Assembly: GCA_945639195.1 (NCBI GenBank)
Contig: CALZEE010000003.1
Span: forward strand, 1-64,000
Reading direction: 5' to 3'
Length of the DNA: 64,000 bases
Source: an uncultured Ignatzschineria sp.
GTDB lineage: Bacteria > Pseudomonadota > Gammaproteobacteria > Cardiobacteriales > Wohlfahrtiimonadaceae
Below the pieces are notes generated by a model. That model was not told the DNA's origin. It made no database searches and saw only the letters and a program-made list of their open reading frames with translations. Both the position numbers and the translations under genes were made by a program. Position 1 is the first letter of the stretch; each line of letters begins with the position of its first letter. Shown here one piece after another: positions 25,646 through 35,366 of the stretch.

Positions 25646-27655
25646 ATGCAGATGTCGCCATGTTTAGTAAATCTCATTCGCCAGCTTCAAAAGCCCTTTC
25701 CGGCAATGGCCGCAATTACGGCGCGGCAGCGCGGGACAAGCACACCGATATTATCTCTACTTCTGTGTCTTATCATGCTCGTCATGACTACCGGTATCAG
25801 CCTTGCCGAAGCGCGCGTATTAAACGGCGATCAGCCGCTTCAACTTCAACCACAGCATCCACCTCAACATCATGTAACCCCGCAACCATCATCCTCAGCG
25901 CTTGAGATCTGCCTCCCTTTTGATAAAAAAACCACAAGTAAGCGCATCACAGTCGGCGTCTTAGCGCCTTATGGCGATACCGTTGCAGAAAAAGAGTGGT
26001 GCCCTTGGATTCAATCCTTAAACCACACCTTGCCGGATTATCACTTCATCTTAAAACCCCTACAAATTAACAATATTGAAGCCGAGGTTAATAGCGGCGC
26101 GATTGATCTTCTGCTCTCTCATCAAGGGCTATTTCTAAATCTTCAAACCGAAACGCCTATTCGTTGGGTGGCGAGCTTAGAGGAAAACATTCATCTTGAA
26201 AATAGTAATGCGCGCATTGGGAGCGCAATCTGGGTGAATGATGAAAGCCCCATCAAAACACTGCATGATCTACAAGGGAAGATCGTCAATGCGGTGAGCG
26301 TTAAAGCGCTAGGCGGCTTCCTCCTTGCCTATCATGAAATGATGATTCAAGATCCGTCGCTTCGTCGGCATGTTCAGTTTCAGTATCATGGCTATCCTAT
26401 CGAGACGCTCTTTGACACCTTAGCCGCGCACGAAACCGATGCAATTATTGTGCCAGCTTGCTTATTTGAACGATTGGAGCGTCAAGATATTCTCCCTGCC
26501 GGCAATTTCCGCTTATTAAACCCCAAAATTATCGATGATTTCCACTGCCAAACAAGCACCAACTTACTGCCGAGCTGGTCACTTGCGGCCCTTCCCTCGC
26601 TCGATAGCACTGCCGCTAAAGCTATTCAATCAGCGCTCTTTAGCACAACCGATCCGAATCTCCCCTCATGGCAATTGCCCTATACGCTTGCGGAGATCAA
26701 TCAGCTTCTATTTGATGTCAAAATTTATGAAGGCCAAGAGACACTCTTTGAAACGCTCTTTCGCCTCGCCGTGACCAATAAGATCTGGTTACTTTTCTTT
26801 GCCATCTTCTTACTTATCTTACTGGTGAACCATCTTTGGCTCTCTTACGCTGCGACAAAGCGCCGAAAAGAGCTTGAAACCGCCTATCAAACGATGCATA
26901 ACTACGAAGTAATGCTCTCAAAAGCTGATCGTATGAATATTCTAGGTGAGATGGCAAGTGGCATTGGGCATGAGCTCAATCAACCGCTCTCCACCATTCG
27001 AAATTATGCAGAAGGCAGTATGATGATTCTCAAAAAGGAGCAAGATCAGCATCCGCTCTTAACGCCTTTGCAGAAAATTAGCGAGCAAGTGACGCAGTGC
27101 CACAATATTATTAAAAACCTGCGTTCTTGGGCAAAACCCAAAGAGAGCTCTGTGCGTGAGGAGATTAATCTCAGGCTCTTCTTAGAGCGGATCATTGAGA
27201 TCACGCGCCTCAGAATTCAAGGTAACGTCAATATCACGGTGAATATTCCCGAGGATTTCACCATCGTTATTACGCCCTCAATCTTAGAGCAAGTCGTGGC
27301 AAACTGCCTGATGAACTCGGCGCAAGCTGGCGCGACAGAGATAGAAGTCCGCACCAAAATCTACCCACAATATGTCAAACTCTTCCTTTTTGATAATGGA
27401 CCAGGATTTGATGAAGGTGAACTTAATGCGCCCTTTGTCCCATTTAGAACCTCTAAAATCGATGGGCTAGGACTCGGGCTCGTAATCTGCCAACGCTTAA
27501 CAGAGCGGATGGAAGGAAAGCTACGAATTGCCAATCGCAAAGACGGTCAAAAAGGCGCAGCAGTACGGCTTATTCTCTCTCGAGAATTAACGCCGTCTAT
27601 CGCCGACAATCCGCAATCTAGCGAAGATTCAACAGAAAAACCCCCGAATCAATAG
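25646..27655 (+). CDS. ttrS: Tetrathionate sensor histidine kinase TtrS
   Basis: A 669-residue membrane sensor kinase. An N-terminal hydrophobic signal/anchor (LLLCLIMLVMTTGISLAEA, about 35-55) is followed by a periplasmic PhnD/TtrS-type binding domain (RITVGVLAPYGDTVAEKEW onwards, to about 370), one membrane segment IWLLFFAIFLLILLVNHLWL near 385, and the kinase core. The H-box GIGHELNQPLSTIRNY carries the phosphorylated His near 445, and FDNGPGFDEGEL plus GLGLGLVICQRL are N/G boxes. TtrS senses tetrathionate and phosphorylates TtrR. Two starts (25646 and 25652) share one weak GAGAG site. It is divergent from ttrBCA. Confidence 0.88.
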   Translation: MQMSPCLVNLIRQLQKPFPAMAAITARQRGTSTPILSLLLCLIMLVMTTGISLAEARVLNGDQPLQLQPQHPPQHHVTPQPSSSALEICLPFDKKTTSKRITVGVLAPYGDTVAEKEWCPWIQSLNHTLPDYHFILKPLQINNIEAEVNSGAIDLLLSHQGLFLNLQTETPIRWVASLEENIHLENSNARIGSAIWVNDESPIKTLHDLQGKIVNAVSVKALGGFLLAYHEMMIQDPSLRRHVQFQYHGYPIETLFDTLAAHETDAIIVPACLFERLERQDILPAGNFRLLNPKIIDDFHCQTSTNLLPSWSLAALPSLDSTAAKAIQSALFSTTDPNLPSWQLPYTLAEINQLLFDVKIYEGQETLFETLFRLAVTNKIWLLFFAIFLLILLVNHLWLSYAATKRRKELETAYQTMHNYEVMLSKADRMNILGEMASGIGHELNQPLSTIRNYAEGSMMILKKEQDQHPLLTPLQKISEQVTQCHNIIKNLRSWAKPKESSVREEINLRLFLERIIEITRLRIQGNVNITVNIPEDFTIVITPSILEQVVANCLMNSAQAGATEIEVRTKIYPQYVKLFLFDNGPGFDEGELNAPFVPFRTSKIDGLGLGLVICQRLTERMEGKLRIANRKDGQKGAAVRLILSRELTPSIADNPQSSEDSTEKPPNQ

Positions 27656-27781
27656 TAGCCGTAGATCAGATATCTGCGTACAATATTATCAGCCTCTGCG
27701 GCACTGACATTAGCACTGACATTGGCGCTGTCCGCTTTAGCTGAGTGACCTGCTTTACTGTTTTATCTTAAGGATCTTTTT

Positions 27782-28390
27782 ATGAAAACTCTCACTGTTC
27801 ATATTGTCGATGATGAACCTAGCGTTCGTGAATCTTGCGAGTTCTTAGTCTCAACGCTCAATTACCCAACACAGCTCTGGGAAGATGGACAAGCGTTTAT
27901 CGAAGGCGTCGATCTCTCAATGCCGGCAATTGCCATTGTTGACTTAAGAATGCCGCGACTCTCCGGCGATATGGTCATCAGTCAATTGCATCAACGCCAA
28001 AGCCCTATTGGCGCGATTATTCTGACGGGTCATGGAGAAGTTGTAATGGCCGTCAAGATGCTGAAAGAAGGCGCCATTGATTTTTTAGAAAAGCCCATCG
28101 AACTCTGCACGCTGATCTCTGCACTGAAACGTGCCGAAAAGATCACATTAGAGCGAGGGGAGAAAAATGCCGTTGTTGCCCGTTTTAATGCCCTATCAGA
28201 GCGAGAACAACAGATCTCCCTGCTCGTTTATGAGGGATTCACCAATAAAGAGATTGCCCATCAAGAAGCGATTTCTGTGCGAACCGTTGAAGTGCAACGC
28301 TCAAGTGCCATGAAAAAGCTGAAAACTGAGACCTTAGCGGAGTTTATCGCGACGCTCAATGAGATTTACCAATATCACGCAGCGCAATAA
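27782..28390 (+). CDS. ttrR: Tetrathionate response regulator TtrR (FixJ/LuxR type)
   Basis: A 202-residue response regulator. The receiver domain has the acidic pair DDE (10-12), phospho-acceptor D54 in VDLRMP, and the conserved Lys in FLEKP near 103. A LuxR-type helix-turn-helix follows (LSEREQQISLLVYEGFTNKEIAHQEAISVRTVEVQ, about 140-175). It follows ttrS by 126 bp and should activate ttrBCA. A weak hairpin AGCCA...TGGCT with a T-run at 28411-28436 is the likely terminator. Confidence 0.88.
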   Translation: MKTLTVHIVDDEPSVRESCEFLVSTLNYPTQLWEDGQAFIEGVDLSMPAIAIVDLRMPRLSGDMVISQLHQRQSPIGAIILTGHGEVVMAVKMLKEGAIDFLEKPIELCTLISALKRAEKITLERGEKNAVVARFNALSEREQQISLLVYEGFTNKEIAHQEAISVRTVEVQRSSAMKKLKTETLAEFIATLNEIYQYHAAQ

Positions 28391-28542
28391 GAGATAAAAG
28401 CGTGATTCATAGCCATTGCTCATTGTGGCTTTTTTTATCACTCAACAGCCCTTAGAAAGCCCCATTTTCGGAATGCTTTCTCTATACTTTAAAGGTCATA
28501 TCTGCTACTGTTTAAAGCGTTTTAATACAAGGAGAGATTCAA

Positions 28543-30342
28543 TTGAAGGCGAATCAAGCGTTACAAAAATATTTTGGCTACACAGAGTTCCGTGAGGGCC
28601 AAGAAACGCTGATTAATGCCATTTTGGAAGGCAAAGATGCGCTTGGCATTATGCCAACAGGGGGCGGTAAATCTCTCTGCTACCAAATTCCAGCGCTCCT
28701 TCTCCCGAATATTACACTCGTCATCTCTCCCTTGATCTCCCTGATGAAAGATCAGGTTGATGCCCTTTCAGAGATTGGCATTGCCGCGACCTTCATCAAT
28801 AGTACACTCGATGAAGAGAGCATGCGTGAACGCCTTATCGGCATTCGCCAAAACAGATACAAAATCATCTATATCGCACCAGAAAGACTCAACAGCTACC
28901 TTATTCGTAGCCTTTTTAGTGCGGTGCCTATTAGCTTTATTGCCGTTGATGAAGCCCACTGTATCTCTAAATGGGGACACGATTTCCGTCCGGCATATGG
29001 CGAAATTGTCGATTTTGTCTATCAGCTCTCTTATCGCCCGCCTATGGGCGCGTATACCGCTACCGCAACATTAGATGTCATTGATGAGATCAAACAGTTG
29101 TTACATCTGCAAGATCCTGTTGAATCCATTATTAGCTTCGATCGTAAAAACCTGACCTTTGAAGTATTAAAAGTCTCTGATAAACGCCAATACATCGTCG
29201 ATTTTATCAAACGTTTTTACCCGAAAGATGCCGGCATTATCTACTGTACAACCCGCAAGAATGTAGAAACCCTTACAGAGTTCTTACAAAAAGCCGGCTT
29301 CGAAGCGCTCGCCTATCATGGGGGAATGGATGGCGATATGCGTGAGGAGAATCAAAATGCCTTTATCTACGATAAGGTACAGATTATCGTCGCCACCAAT
29401 GCCTTTGGGATGGGGATTGATAAATCGAATGTCCGATTTGTGATTCATTACAATATGCCTCAAAACATGGAAGCGTACTACCAAGAAGCAGGCCGAGCGG
29501 GGCGTGATGGCGATCCTGCGCACTGTTTATTAATGTATTCACCACGCGATATCTCAAACCAAAAATACCTTATTGAGAATAACGAATTTATTGTCGATCC
29601 TGATCGTAAAACAATTCTCTACCAGAATCTCCAATCCTTGATTGATTACTGCCATTCAGAGGAGTGTTTACGCGCAGAGATTCTCCGCTACTTCTCTGAA
29701 GTCCCGGCATTTGAAACCTGCGATAACTGTGGCAACTGCACCAATACTACGCCCAAGATCAATATCACGATAGAGGCGCAAAAGATCCTTTCATGCGTCT
29801 ATCGTATCCAGCAAAATTATGGCTTAACAACGGTGATTCAGGTGCTTCGCGGCTCCAAAAACCAACAGATTTTAGAGCGCGATCTCGATAAAGTTTCCAC
29901 CTACGGCATTATGAGTAACTATTCTGATCGTGCGATTCGAGAGATGATTATGACGCTCATCGCGCGGGGCTATCTCTATCAAACCCCTGATGCCCGTCCG
30001 ATTTTAAAGCTCAAAAATGAAGCCAAAGAGATCCTAAAAGGCGAGAAGCAACTCTTCCATCGTCAAGATCTTGTCGTTAATCGTGAGATCTCAAACCCAG
30101 AGACCCATTATCGCGCGCCCTTCTATGAACCTCTTCGAGAGCTTCGCCTTGAGCTCGCGCGTGAACGTGATGTCCCTGCATACGCAATCTTCACCGATGC
30201 TACGCTCCGCGAAATCGCCGAAGTAAAACCCAAAACCCCCGGCGCCTTCCTCAATATTAAAGGGGTCGGTATGAAAAAGCTCGATCAATACGGCACGTTA
30301 TTCATCGAAAAAATCAAAGAATTGGAAGCGTCACAAGCGTAG
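28543..30342 (+). CDS. recQ: ATP-dependent DNA helicase RecQ
   Basis: RecQ unwinds DNA 3' to 5' in recombination and fork repair. The 599 residues show TGGGKS (39-44), DEAHCISKWGHDFRP (RecQ aromatic loop region, about 137-151), TRKNVETL, QEAGRAGRDG, the zinc Cys cluster (CHSEECLRAEILRYF...CDNCGNC), a winged helix and a C-terminal HRDC domain. The start is a TTG at 28543 with AAGGAGAG seven bases upstream; no in-frame ATG is near. The gene ends before the triplicated intergenic repeat. Confidence 0.93.
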   Translation: MKANQALQKYFGYTEFREGQETLINAILEGKDALGIMPTGGGKSLCYQIPALLLPNITLVISPLISLMKDQVDALSEIGIAATFINSTLDEESMRERLIGIRQNRYKIIYIAPERLNSYLIRSLFSAVPISFIAVDEAHCISKWGHDFRPAYGEIVDFVYQLSYRPPMGAYTATATLDVIDEIKQLLHLQDPVESIISFDRKNLTFEVLKVSDKRQYIVDFIKRFYPKDAGIIYCTTRKNVETLTEFLQKAGFEALAYHGGMDGDMREENQNAFIYDKVQIIVATNAFGMGIDKSNVRFVIHYNMPQNMEAYYQEAGRAGRDGDPAHCLLMYSPRDISNQKYLIENNEFIVDPDRKTILYQNLQSLIDYCHSEECLRAEILRYFSEVPAFETCDNCGNCTNTTPKINITIEAQKILSCVYRIQQNYGLTTVIQVLRGSKNQQILERDLDKVSTYGIMSNYSDRAIREMIMTLIARGYLYQTPDARPILKLKNEAKEILKGEKQLFHRQDLVVNREISNPETHYRAPFYEPLRELRLELARERDVPAYAIFTDATLREIAEVKPKTPGAFLNIKGVGMKKLDQYGTLFIEKIKELEASQA

Positions 30343-30377
30343 TCAATGATTGCCGGCAATTGTCACTATAAAAAATG

Positions 30378-30970
30378 CCGGCATTTCCGGCTTTGGCTCA
30401 GTGCGATTGCGTTATCTCATTTCAAGCTGATATTCGGCCGGAGCAATGATCCCGAAGCTCAGAGAACGCTTGCCGGCAAGGATGGCGCTCTAAAGTATTC
30501 CCTTCATGCATTGCCTTCAAAACAATGAAAAAAAATCTCCGGCATTTAATCAGCCTTAAGAATCATCCTACAAAAATGCCGGCATTTTTATCTGCCGGCA
30601 CGGGATTACTTCTGAAACTCAGCCATTCTTCCGGCATTTCCGGCTTTGGCTAAGTGCGATTGCGTTATCTCATTTCAAGCTGATATTCGGCCGGAGCAAT
30701 GATCCCGAAGCTCAGAGAACGCTTGCCGGCAATGATGGCGCTCTCACCATATTGGCTCATTAGTACAGGTTAATTAGTACTAGCGCTCTGAAGTATTCCC
30801 TTCATAAACGTCTTTCATAAACAATGAAAAACAATCTCCGGCATTTAATCAGCATTTATAATAAACCTACAAAAATGCCGGCATTTTTATCTGCCGGCAC
30901 GGGATTACTTTTGATGCTCAGCCATTCTTCCGGCATTTCCGGCTTTGGCTAAGTGCGATTGCGTTATCTC
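30378..30970. repeat. Three-copy intergenic repeat rich in GCCGGC palindromes
   Basis: The 628-bp gap between the convergent recQ and midA genes is built of near-identical units starting CCGGCATTTCCGGCTTTGGCT at 30378, 30631 and 30930. Units 1 and 2 each run about 253 and 299 bp; unit 2 has a 46-bp insertion between copies of GCGCTCT. Unit 3 is cut off at 30970, right at the midA stop codon. Each of the first two units contains the 18-bp perfect palindrome AAAAATGCCGGCATTTTT (30572-30589, 30871-30888), which may act as a bidirectional terminator. No ORF is convincing. Confidence 0.85.
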
Positions 30971-32215
30971 TTACAATTGATGCGCGTAATCGTGAATTTC
31001 GAATCCTTGTAATGCGTGATCGAAGTTTTTACCCACGGCAATCACTTTGAATCGTTCGCCCATCTCTTCTGGGTGTACTAAGTGCTGTATACGCTTTGAG
31101 AGCTCAAACCACGCGAGTTCATCATCGCCCATTGCAGCCTTATCTTCTGCGGCCATCTCTTGAAGCTTGTTGCCAAAGAGGAAGAATGCTTGCGATGTAT
31201 AGCCTAAAAACTCTAAGCCCATATCTACCAACACATTCGCAACTTCTGTAAAGTTCACATTAGCCGTTAAGTCTTGTAAGCCCGGATAGAGATAAAAATC
31301 CTCGTGTGCGCGGTGCTTATAATGCGCAATTAAGGTTCCTGTCATACGTTCTGGGCGGTAATACTCTTTCTCGTCGTAGCCATAATCCACAAAGATCGCA
31401 ACGCCCTCTGTCATGCTCTCAAAGAGCGGTGGCAACCATGAAGTTAAATGCGGACAATATTCACTTTCGTAGCCTTCAGGGAAGACAAATCCTCGTGCTA
31501 AACGCGCATCATAAAAATCCTTCAGTGAAGCATCTGCCTCTCGCAATACCGGCGTAAATTGCACCGTTTTATCTGCGTCATTAACCGCTAATCCTACATC
31601 CACATAGTGCGGCTTTCCGTCAACGATTCTAAAGCGCTCAACACTTAAAGCATCTAAGACTTCGTTAGCGATAATAACGCCTTTCCACGCCGCTGTTGGC
31701 GCTTGATCAATCCACTCGACATTATCTACAAATGCCGGCAATGCTTCGCTAATTAACGCCTTTTGACGCGCAATAAGATTCGGAGAAACTTCTAAGATTT
31801 GGTATTTTTCCGGAAGCTTGCCGCACTTTTCGAGTTGCAACAAAATATCGCGCGCCATCGTGCCATTACCGGCACCGATCTCTAAAATTTGGTAATCGCC
31901 GGCAATCAGATCACTCACTTCAATAATCTGATTCGCAAGCGAGCGAGAGAAGAGATCCGAGATAAGCGGAGCGGTGATAAAGTCACCTTCCTTGCCAAAG
32001 ACAGCTTGTGGCCCTGTGTAATATCCTAAAGTAGGATGATAGAGCGCGGCATCAAAAAAGCGTGAGAATGGCATCGGGCCGTTCTCTTTAATCTCATTCA
32101 CAATTTCAAAGGCCAGCGTTGCAGAATGCTGGTATTCATCTTGTGAGGGCTCAGGTAAGCGCTCCTCATCATTTTGATGCTTATCGGCGGGGTTCATCGC
32201 ACTATTATATTCCAC
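30971..32215 (-). CDS. SAM-dependent methyltransferase, MidA/NDUFAF7 family
   Basis: A MidA/DUF185-family methyltransferase of about 415 residues. The SAM site is LEIGAGNGTMARDIL and the family stretches GPMPFSRFFDAALYHPTLGYY and VIIANEVLDALSVERF are clear. The eukaryotic relative NDUFAF7 methylates an arginine of a complex I subunit; bacterial targets are less clear. I set the start at GTG 32215, nine bases after AGAGGA; a TTG at 32281 or an ATG at 32197 are alternatives. The stop directly abuts the last unit of the intergenic repeat. Confidence 0.83.
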   Translation of the reverse strand: MEYNSAMNPADKHQNDEERLPEPSQDEYQHSATLAFEIVNEIKENGPMPFSRFFDAALYHPTLGYYTGPQAVFGKEGDFITAPLISDLFSRSLANQIIEVSDLIAGDYQILEIGAGNGTMARDILLQLEKCGKLPEKYQILEVSPNLIARQKALISEALPAFVDNVEWIDQAPTAAWKGVIIANEVLDALSVERFRIVDGKPHYVDVGLAVNDADKTVQFTPVLREADASLKDFYDARLARGFVFPEGYESEYCPHLTSWLPPLFESMTEGVAIFVDYGYDEKEYYRPERMTGTLIAHYKHRAHEDFYLYPGLQDLTANVNFTEVANVLVDMGLEFLGYTSQAFFLFGNKLQEMAAEDKAAMGDDELAWFELSKRIQHLVHPEEMGERFKVIAVGKNFDHALQGFEIHDYAHQL

Positions 32216-32385
32216 GATAATAATTCCTCTGTCACTCGGATAGTGATCATAAATACGTTTAAGATTCGAGTCAGTGCTCAAAAGAGCATTCGGCTATTGC
32301 CTATTATTCCCTATTTCGAGTAGATTTCACCAAGACAAATAAAAACAGCACATATTATGTGCCGTTCTCTCTTATTTCGATTCGC

Positions 32386-32652
32386 TTAAATCGCTGTAAC
32401 TGAGCCAATTCCACGACTATTTCTATTAAACTTCACATTTTGTCCAGGGAAAATCTGTGCTTCGCCTTTTACAACAACTGGCACATGCGTTTTATTAGGC
32501 ATCTCGATACCCACTTCGCTATTGCCCTCGTCATTCACCATGATAGAAACAACGCGCCCTTTTCCTGAATAACTGCCCATTCCATCATTCACGCCCGTTG
32601 CACAACCTGCAACAATAAATAGTGATGCAATTAATAAACTTAATTTTTTCAT
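32386..32652 (-). CDS. Small lipoprotein
   Basis: An 88-residue protein with a lipoprotein signal (MKKLSLLIASLFIVAGC), lipidated at Cys17. The mature part is short and polar and looks like a small beta-rich domain (GKGRVVSIMVNDEGNSEVGIE). A Ser-Tyr-Ser-Gly linker follows the Cys. I do not recognise the family; residue +2 (Ala) is not Asp, so outer-membrane sorting is expected. It is a single gene between midA and rhlB. Confidence 0.75.
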   Translation of the reverse strand: MKKLSLLIASLFIVAGCATGVNDGMGSYSGKGRVVSIMVNDEGNSEVGIEMPNKTHVPVVVKGEAQIFPGQNVKFNRNSRGIGSVTAI

Positions 32653-32824
32653 TTGATTCCTCTGTGTTTCATCGTTATTCAGTAAAAAGGTCAGGGATAA
32701 AAACAGGAATCTCCCTTATCTCAAAGAGAAAGAGAGATTCTTATCATTTATGCTTCACGCTTGCCGCCATTAAGGATGATTAACAATCCCCCTTAATCGA
32801 TGACAAAGCATGGGTAATAGCAGA

Positions 32825-34405
32825 CTACTCGGCAGAGCTACCTTCTTGAGGTGCTTTGTTACCTTGTTCTTTATTGCCTTGCTCTCTATTTCCTTGTGTT
32901 CTATTTTGATTCGGTCTTCTACCACGACGAACGTTTCTTCTTGCAGGTCGCTTCTCTTGATCTGCTGATTGCCCACCTTCTGTAGGCGTATTATCTCTTG
33001 GTGCAGATTCTTGTGGTGCTGCGTCAGGTTTTGCCACTTGTGGTGCTTGGGGATTTTGATTCTCGTTACCCGTAGCTTCGCCTTCATCATTTCTTCGGCG
33101 ACGTGGGAAACGACGATTTGTACGGTTGTTATTATTCCCGTTACGATCATTGCTTCCTTGATTACGTTGTCCCTGTGGCGAACGTCCTCTGCCCCCGCGG
33201 TTGTTATCACGGCGTGTTCTTTCTGGTGTGATTTCTGGCGTAATTAATAGCCCTTCTGTAATCGACTCAACCGGAATCTCTTCCTTGATATAATCTTGGA
33301 TATCCATGAGCGAATAAACATACTCTTCACATGCAAATGTGATCGCAGTTCCTTCCGCGCCTGCACGTGCAGTACGACCAATACGGTGAACGTAATCTTC
33401 AACATCTTGTGGTAAGTCGTAGTTAAATACGTGTGAAACATCTGGAATATGAAGTCCACGTGCAGCAACATCCGTTGCAACCATGATGGAAAGCTCTCCA
33501 TTTTTGAACTCTTCAAGAAGCTTCTCACGACGGTTTTGTGGGATATCTCCAGAGAGAACTGCGGCTTTATAACCATTTGCATTAAGCGTATTAAAGACTT
33601 CATCCGCGGCACGTTTTGTATTCACAAAGACAATCGAACGCTCTGCTTCTTCACGTTTTAATAATCCAAAGAGCAGTTTTAATTTCTCATCAGATGAGAC
33701 GTGGAAGAGCTTTTGCGTAATGCGCGCGCCGGTCACTTGCTCAGATTCCACTTTAATTGTTTGTGGATCTGTCATGTGCTCATAAGCAAGCTCTAAAATG
33801 CGTTGTGAGAACGTTGCAGAGAAGAGCATATTTTGACGCTTTTCAGCGCTTGGCATCTGTCTCAACAAGAATCGAATATCACTGATAAAGCCCAGATCAA
33901 ACATGCGGTCAGCTTCGTCTAAAACAAAGACTTCCACGTTACGAAGATTCAGTTTCTTCTGTTTGAAGTAATCAAGAATACGGCCTACCGTTCCAATCAC
34001 GACATCGGGATCTGCTTCTAACGCTTCATTTTGCGTACCATAAGCAGCGCCGCCATAAAGCAGTGCATATTTTAATCCGGTATAGCGTCCGAGCATCTTC
34101 GCATCGTCATGAATTTGCACGGCAAGTTCACGAGTAGGTGCCATGATGATCGCGTAAGGGCCTTTTTTCCCCTCTGCTACCGGTACTGTCATTAGGTGAT
34201 TAAGAGTCGCTAATAAGAAGGTCGCTGTTTTACCTGTTCCTGTCTGCGCTTGTCCCGTAACATCCTTGCCTTTTAGCAAGTCAGGGAGGGCTTTTTCCTG
34301 AATTTCTGTGCAAAATTCATAGCCATTGTCCGCTAAGCTCTCTTTCAGTGAATCATGTAAATCTAAATCTGTAAACTTCATAGAAGTTAAATGTGGTTTT
34401 CCCAT
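32825..34405 (-). CDS. rhlB: DEAD-box RNA helicase (RhlB-like) with Arg/Asn/Gln-rich tail
   Basis: An ATP-dependent RNA helicase, 526 residues. The core shows the Q motif, AQTGTGKT, PTRELAVQIHD, DEADRMFDLGF, SATF, the VATDVAARGLHIP and HRIGRTARAG motifs. Sequence at the start (MKFTDLDLHDSLKESLADNG) is RhlB-like. From about residue 385 the tail is low complexity (GGRGRSPQGQRNQGSNDRNG and many N/Q/R/P runs), probably RNA binding. In E. coli RhlB joins the RNase E degradosome. The start is ATG 34405 after AGG at eight bases. Distinguishing RhlB from RhlE is not certain. Confidence 0.85.
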   Translation of the reverse strand: MGKPHLTSMKFTDLDLHDSLKESLADNGYEFCTEIQEKALPDLLKGKDVTGQAQTGTGKTATFLLATLNHLMTVPVAEGKKGPYAIIMAPTRELAVQIHDDAKMLGRYTGLKYALLYGGAAYGTQNEALEADPDVVIGTVGRILDYFKQKKLNLRNVEVFVLDEADRMFDLGFISDIRFLLRQMPSAEKRQNMLFSATFSQRILELAYEHMTDPQTIKVESEQVTGARITQKLFHVSSDEKLKLLFGLLKREEAERSIVFVNTKRAADEVFNTLNANGYKAAVLSGDIPQNRREKLLEEFKNGELSIMVATDVAARGLHIPDVSHVFNYDLPQDVEDYVHRIGRTARAGAEGTAITFACEEYVYSLMDIQDYIKEEIPVESITEGLLITPEITPERTRRDNNRGGRGRSPQGQRNQGSNDRNGNNNNRTNRRFPRRRRNDEGEATGNENQNPQAPQVAKPDAAPQESAPRDNTPTEGGQSADQEKRPARRNVRRGRRPNQNRTQGNREQGNKEQGNKAPQEGSSAE

Positions 34406-34602
34406 AGATGACGACCTAAACCCTCAATTATTGTGCGCTTTAATTAAAAATTTTAATAACGGTGTTTGAAAAAATTATACAGTTCAAACCTTGTTATTTA
34501 CCCTGTTTTCAGTTGTAATAATCTAGCTATTATCATATTTTATATACAAAAATCCAAATCTAATTTTGGATATCTTGATCAATTCACGTAGGAGACCTAT
34601 TG

Positions 34603-34926
34603 ATGAGTAACTTAGTCAACGCAACAGATGCAACTTTTGAAGCAGATGTGCTTAAAGCAGATCTTCCTGTATTAGTCGATTTTTGGGCCGATTGGTGCGC
34701 TCCTTGCCGTATGATCACTCCCCTCGTAGAAGCTGCCTCTGAAGAGTATGCTGGAAAATTAAAAGTGGTTAAATTGGATGTACAAAACAACCAAGATACT
34801 GCGGTTAAATTCCAAATTCGTGGAATTCCTGCACTCATGATCTTCAAAAATGGAGAGATCGTTGCGCAACACGTTGGTGCATTGAATAAAGCACAACTTG
34901 CACAATTTATTGATGGCAATCTCTAA
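34603..34926 (+). CDS. trxA: Thioredoxin with an unusual WCAPC active site
   Basis: A 107-residue thioredoxin for cytoplasmic disulfide reduction. The ATG at 34603 has GGAG eight bases upstream. Residues DFWADWCAPCRM (26-37) hold the redox pair C32/C35; the cis-Pro loop is RGIPALMIFKNG. Most housekeeping thioredoxins have CGPC; Ala at the second position is a common minor variant that can change redox potential. The gene is flanked by its own terminator. Confidence 0.93.
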   Translation: MSNLVNATDATFEADVLKADLPVLVDFWADWCAPCRMITPLVEAASEEYAGKLKVVKLDVQNNQDTAVKFQIRGIPALMIFKNGEIVAQHVGALNKAQLAQFIDGNL

Positions 34927-35003
34927 GATTCGTCACAATTTTGCATAAATAGTCGCTATTTGATTCGCTTTTAGCGGTCATTTAAAGATCAAAATAGCGC
35001 CTC

Positions 35004-35041
35004 AAGAAGCCGAAGAGAATCTCTCTTCGGCTTCTTTTTTA
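35004..35041 (+). terminator. Terminator after thioredoxin
   Basis: AAGAAGCCGAAGAGA pairs with TCTCTTCGGCTTCTT around a 3-base loop, followed by a T-run. A very stable Rho-independent stop, about 80 bases after trxA. Confidence 0.92.
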
Positions 35042-35179
35042 GGCAAAACTTGTCTAGCTTTTCATAATTTCCATACGCTTTTCAGCCCTTGCTCTTACGC
35101 CCTTGCGCTGACACTTGCCCTCGCCATTATCCTGCCCCTTTTCTCATCATTCCCCTGATACCTCCCCTTCAATAGCGTG

Positions 35180-35226
35180 CATTACGTAATGTAAAATCGC
35201 CACTTTTATCGAAGTTCACGTATAAT
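35180..35226 (+). promoter_or_regulatory. Probable prfB promoter region
   Basis: TATAAT at 35221-35226 fits a -10 box about 140 bp upstream of the prfB ATG, without a clear -35. The perfect palindrome CATTACGTAATG lies at 35180-35191, just upstream, and could bind a regulator. The 34927-35366 gap holds nothing else but the terminator. Confidence 0.35.
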
Positions 35227-35366
35227 GTCCCTCTTTTAAAGGCGTGCTTTACCGATATATGTCGTGCGATGCCGGGTGATGCTCTGGGTATCCCTTTTTT
35301 GTCACACACGGCGTATCAACCAAAGCCCCTATCGATTTATCTACAGACAGCCAATGAGGGTGATCC

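Noticed and set aside
32770-33210. A 146-codon minus-strand frame over the rhlB tail
   Set aside because: It is an out-of-frame reading of low-complexity Arg/Asn/Gln codons and has no recognisable domain.
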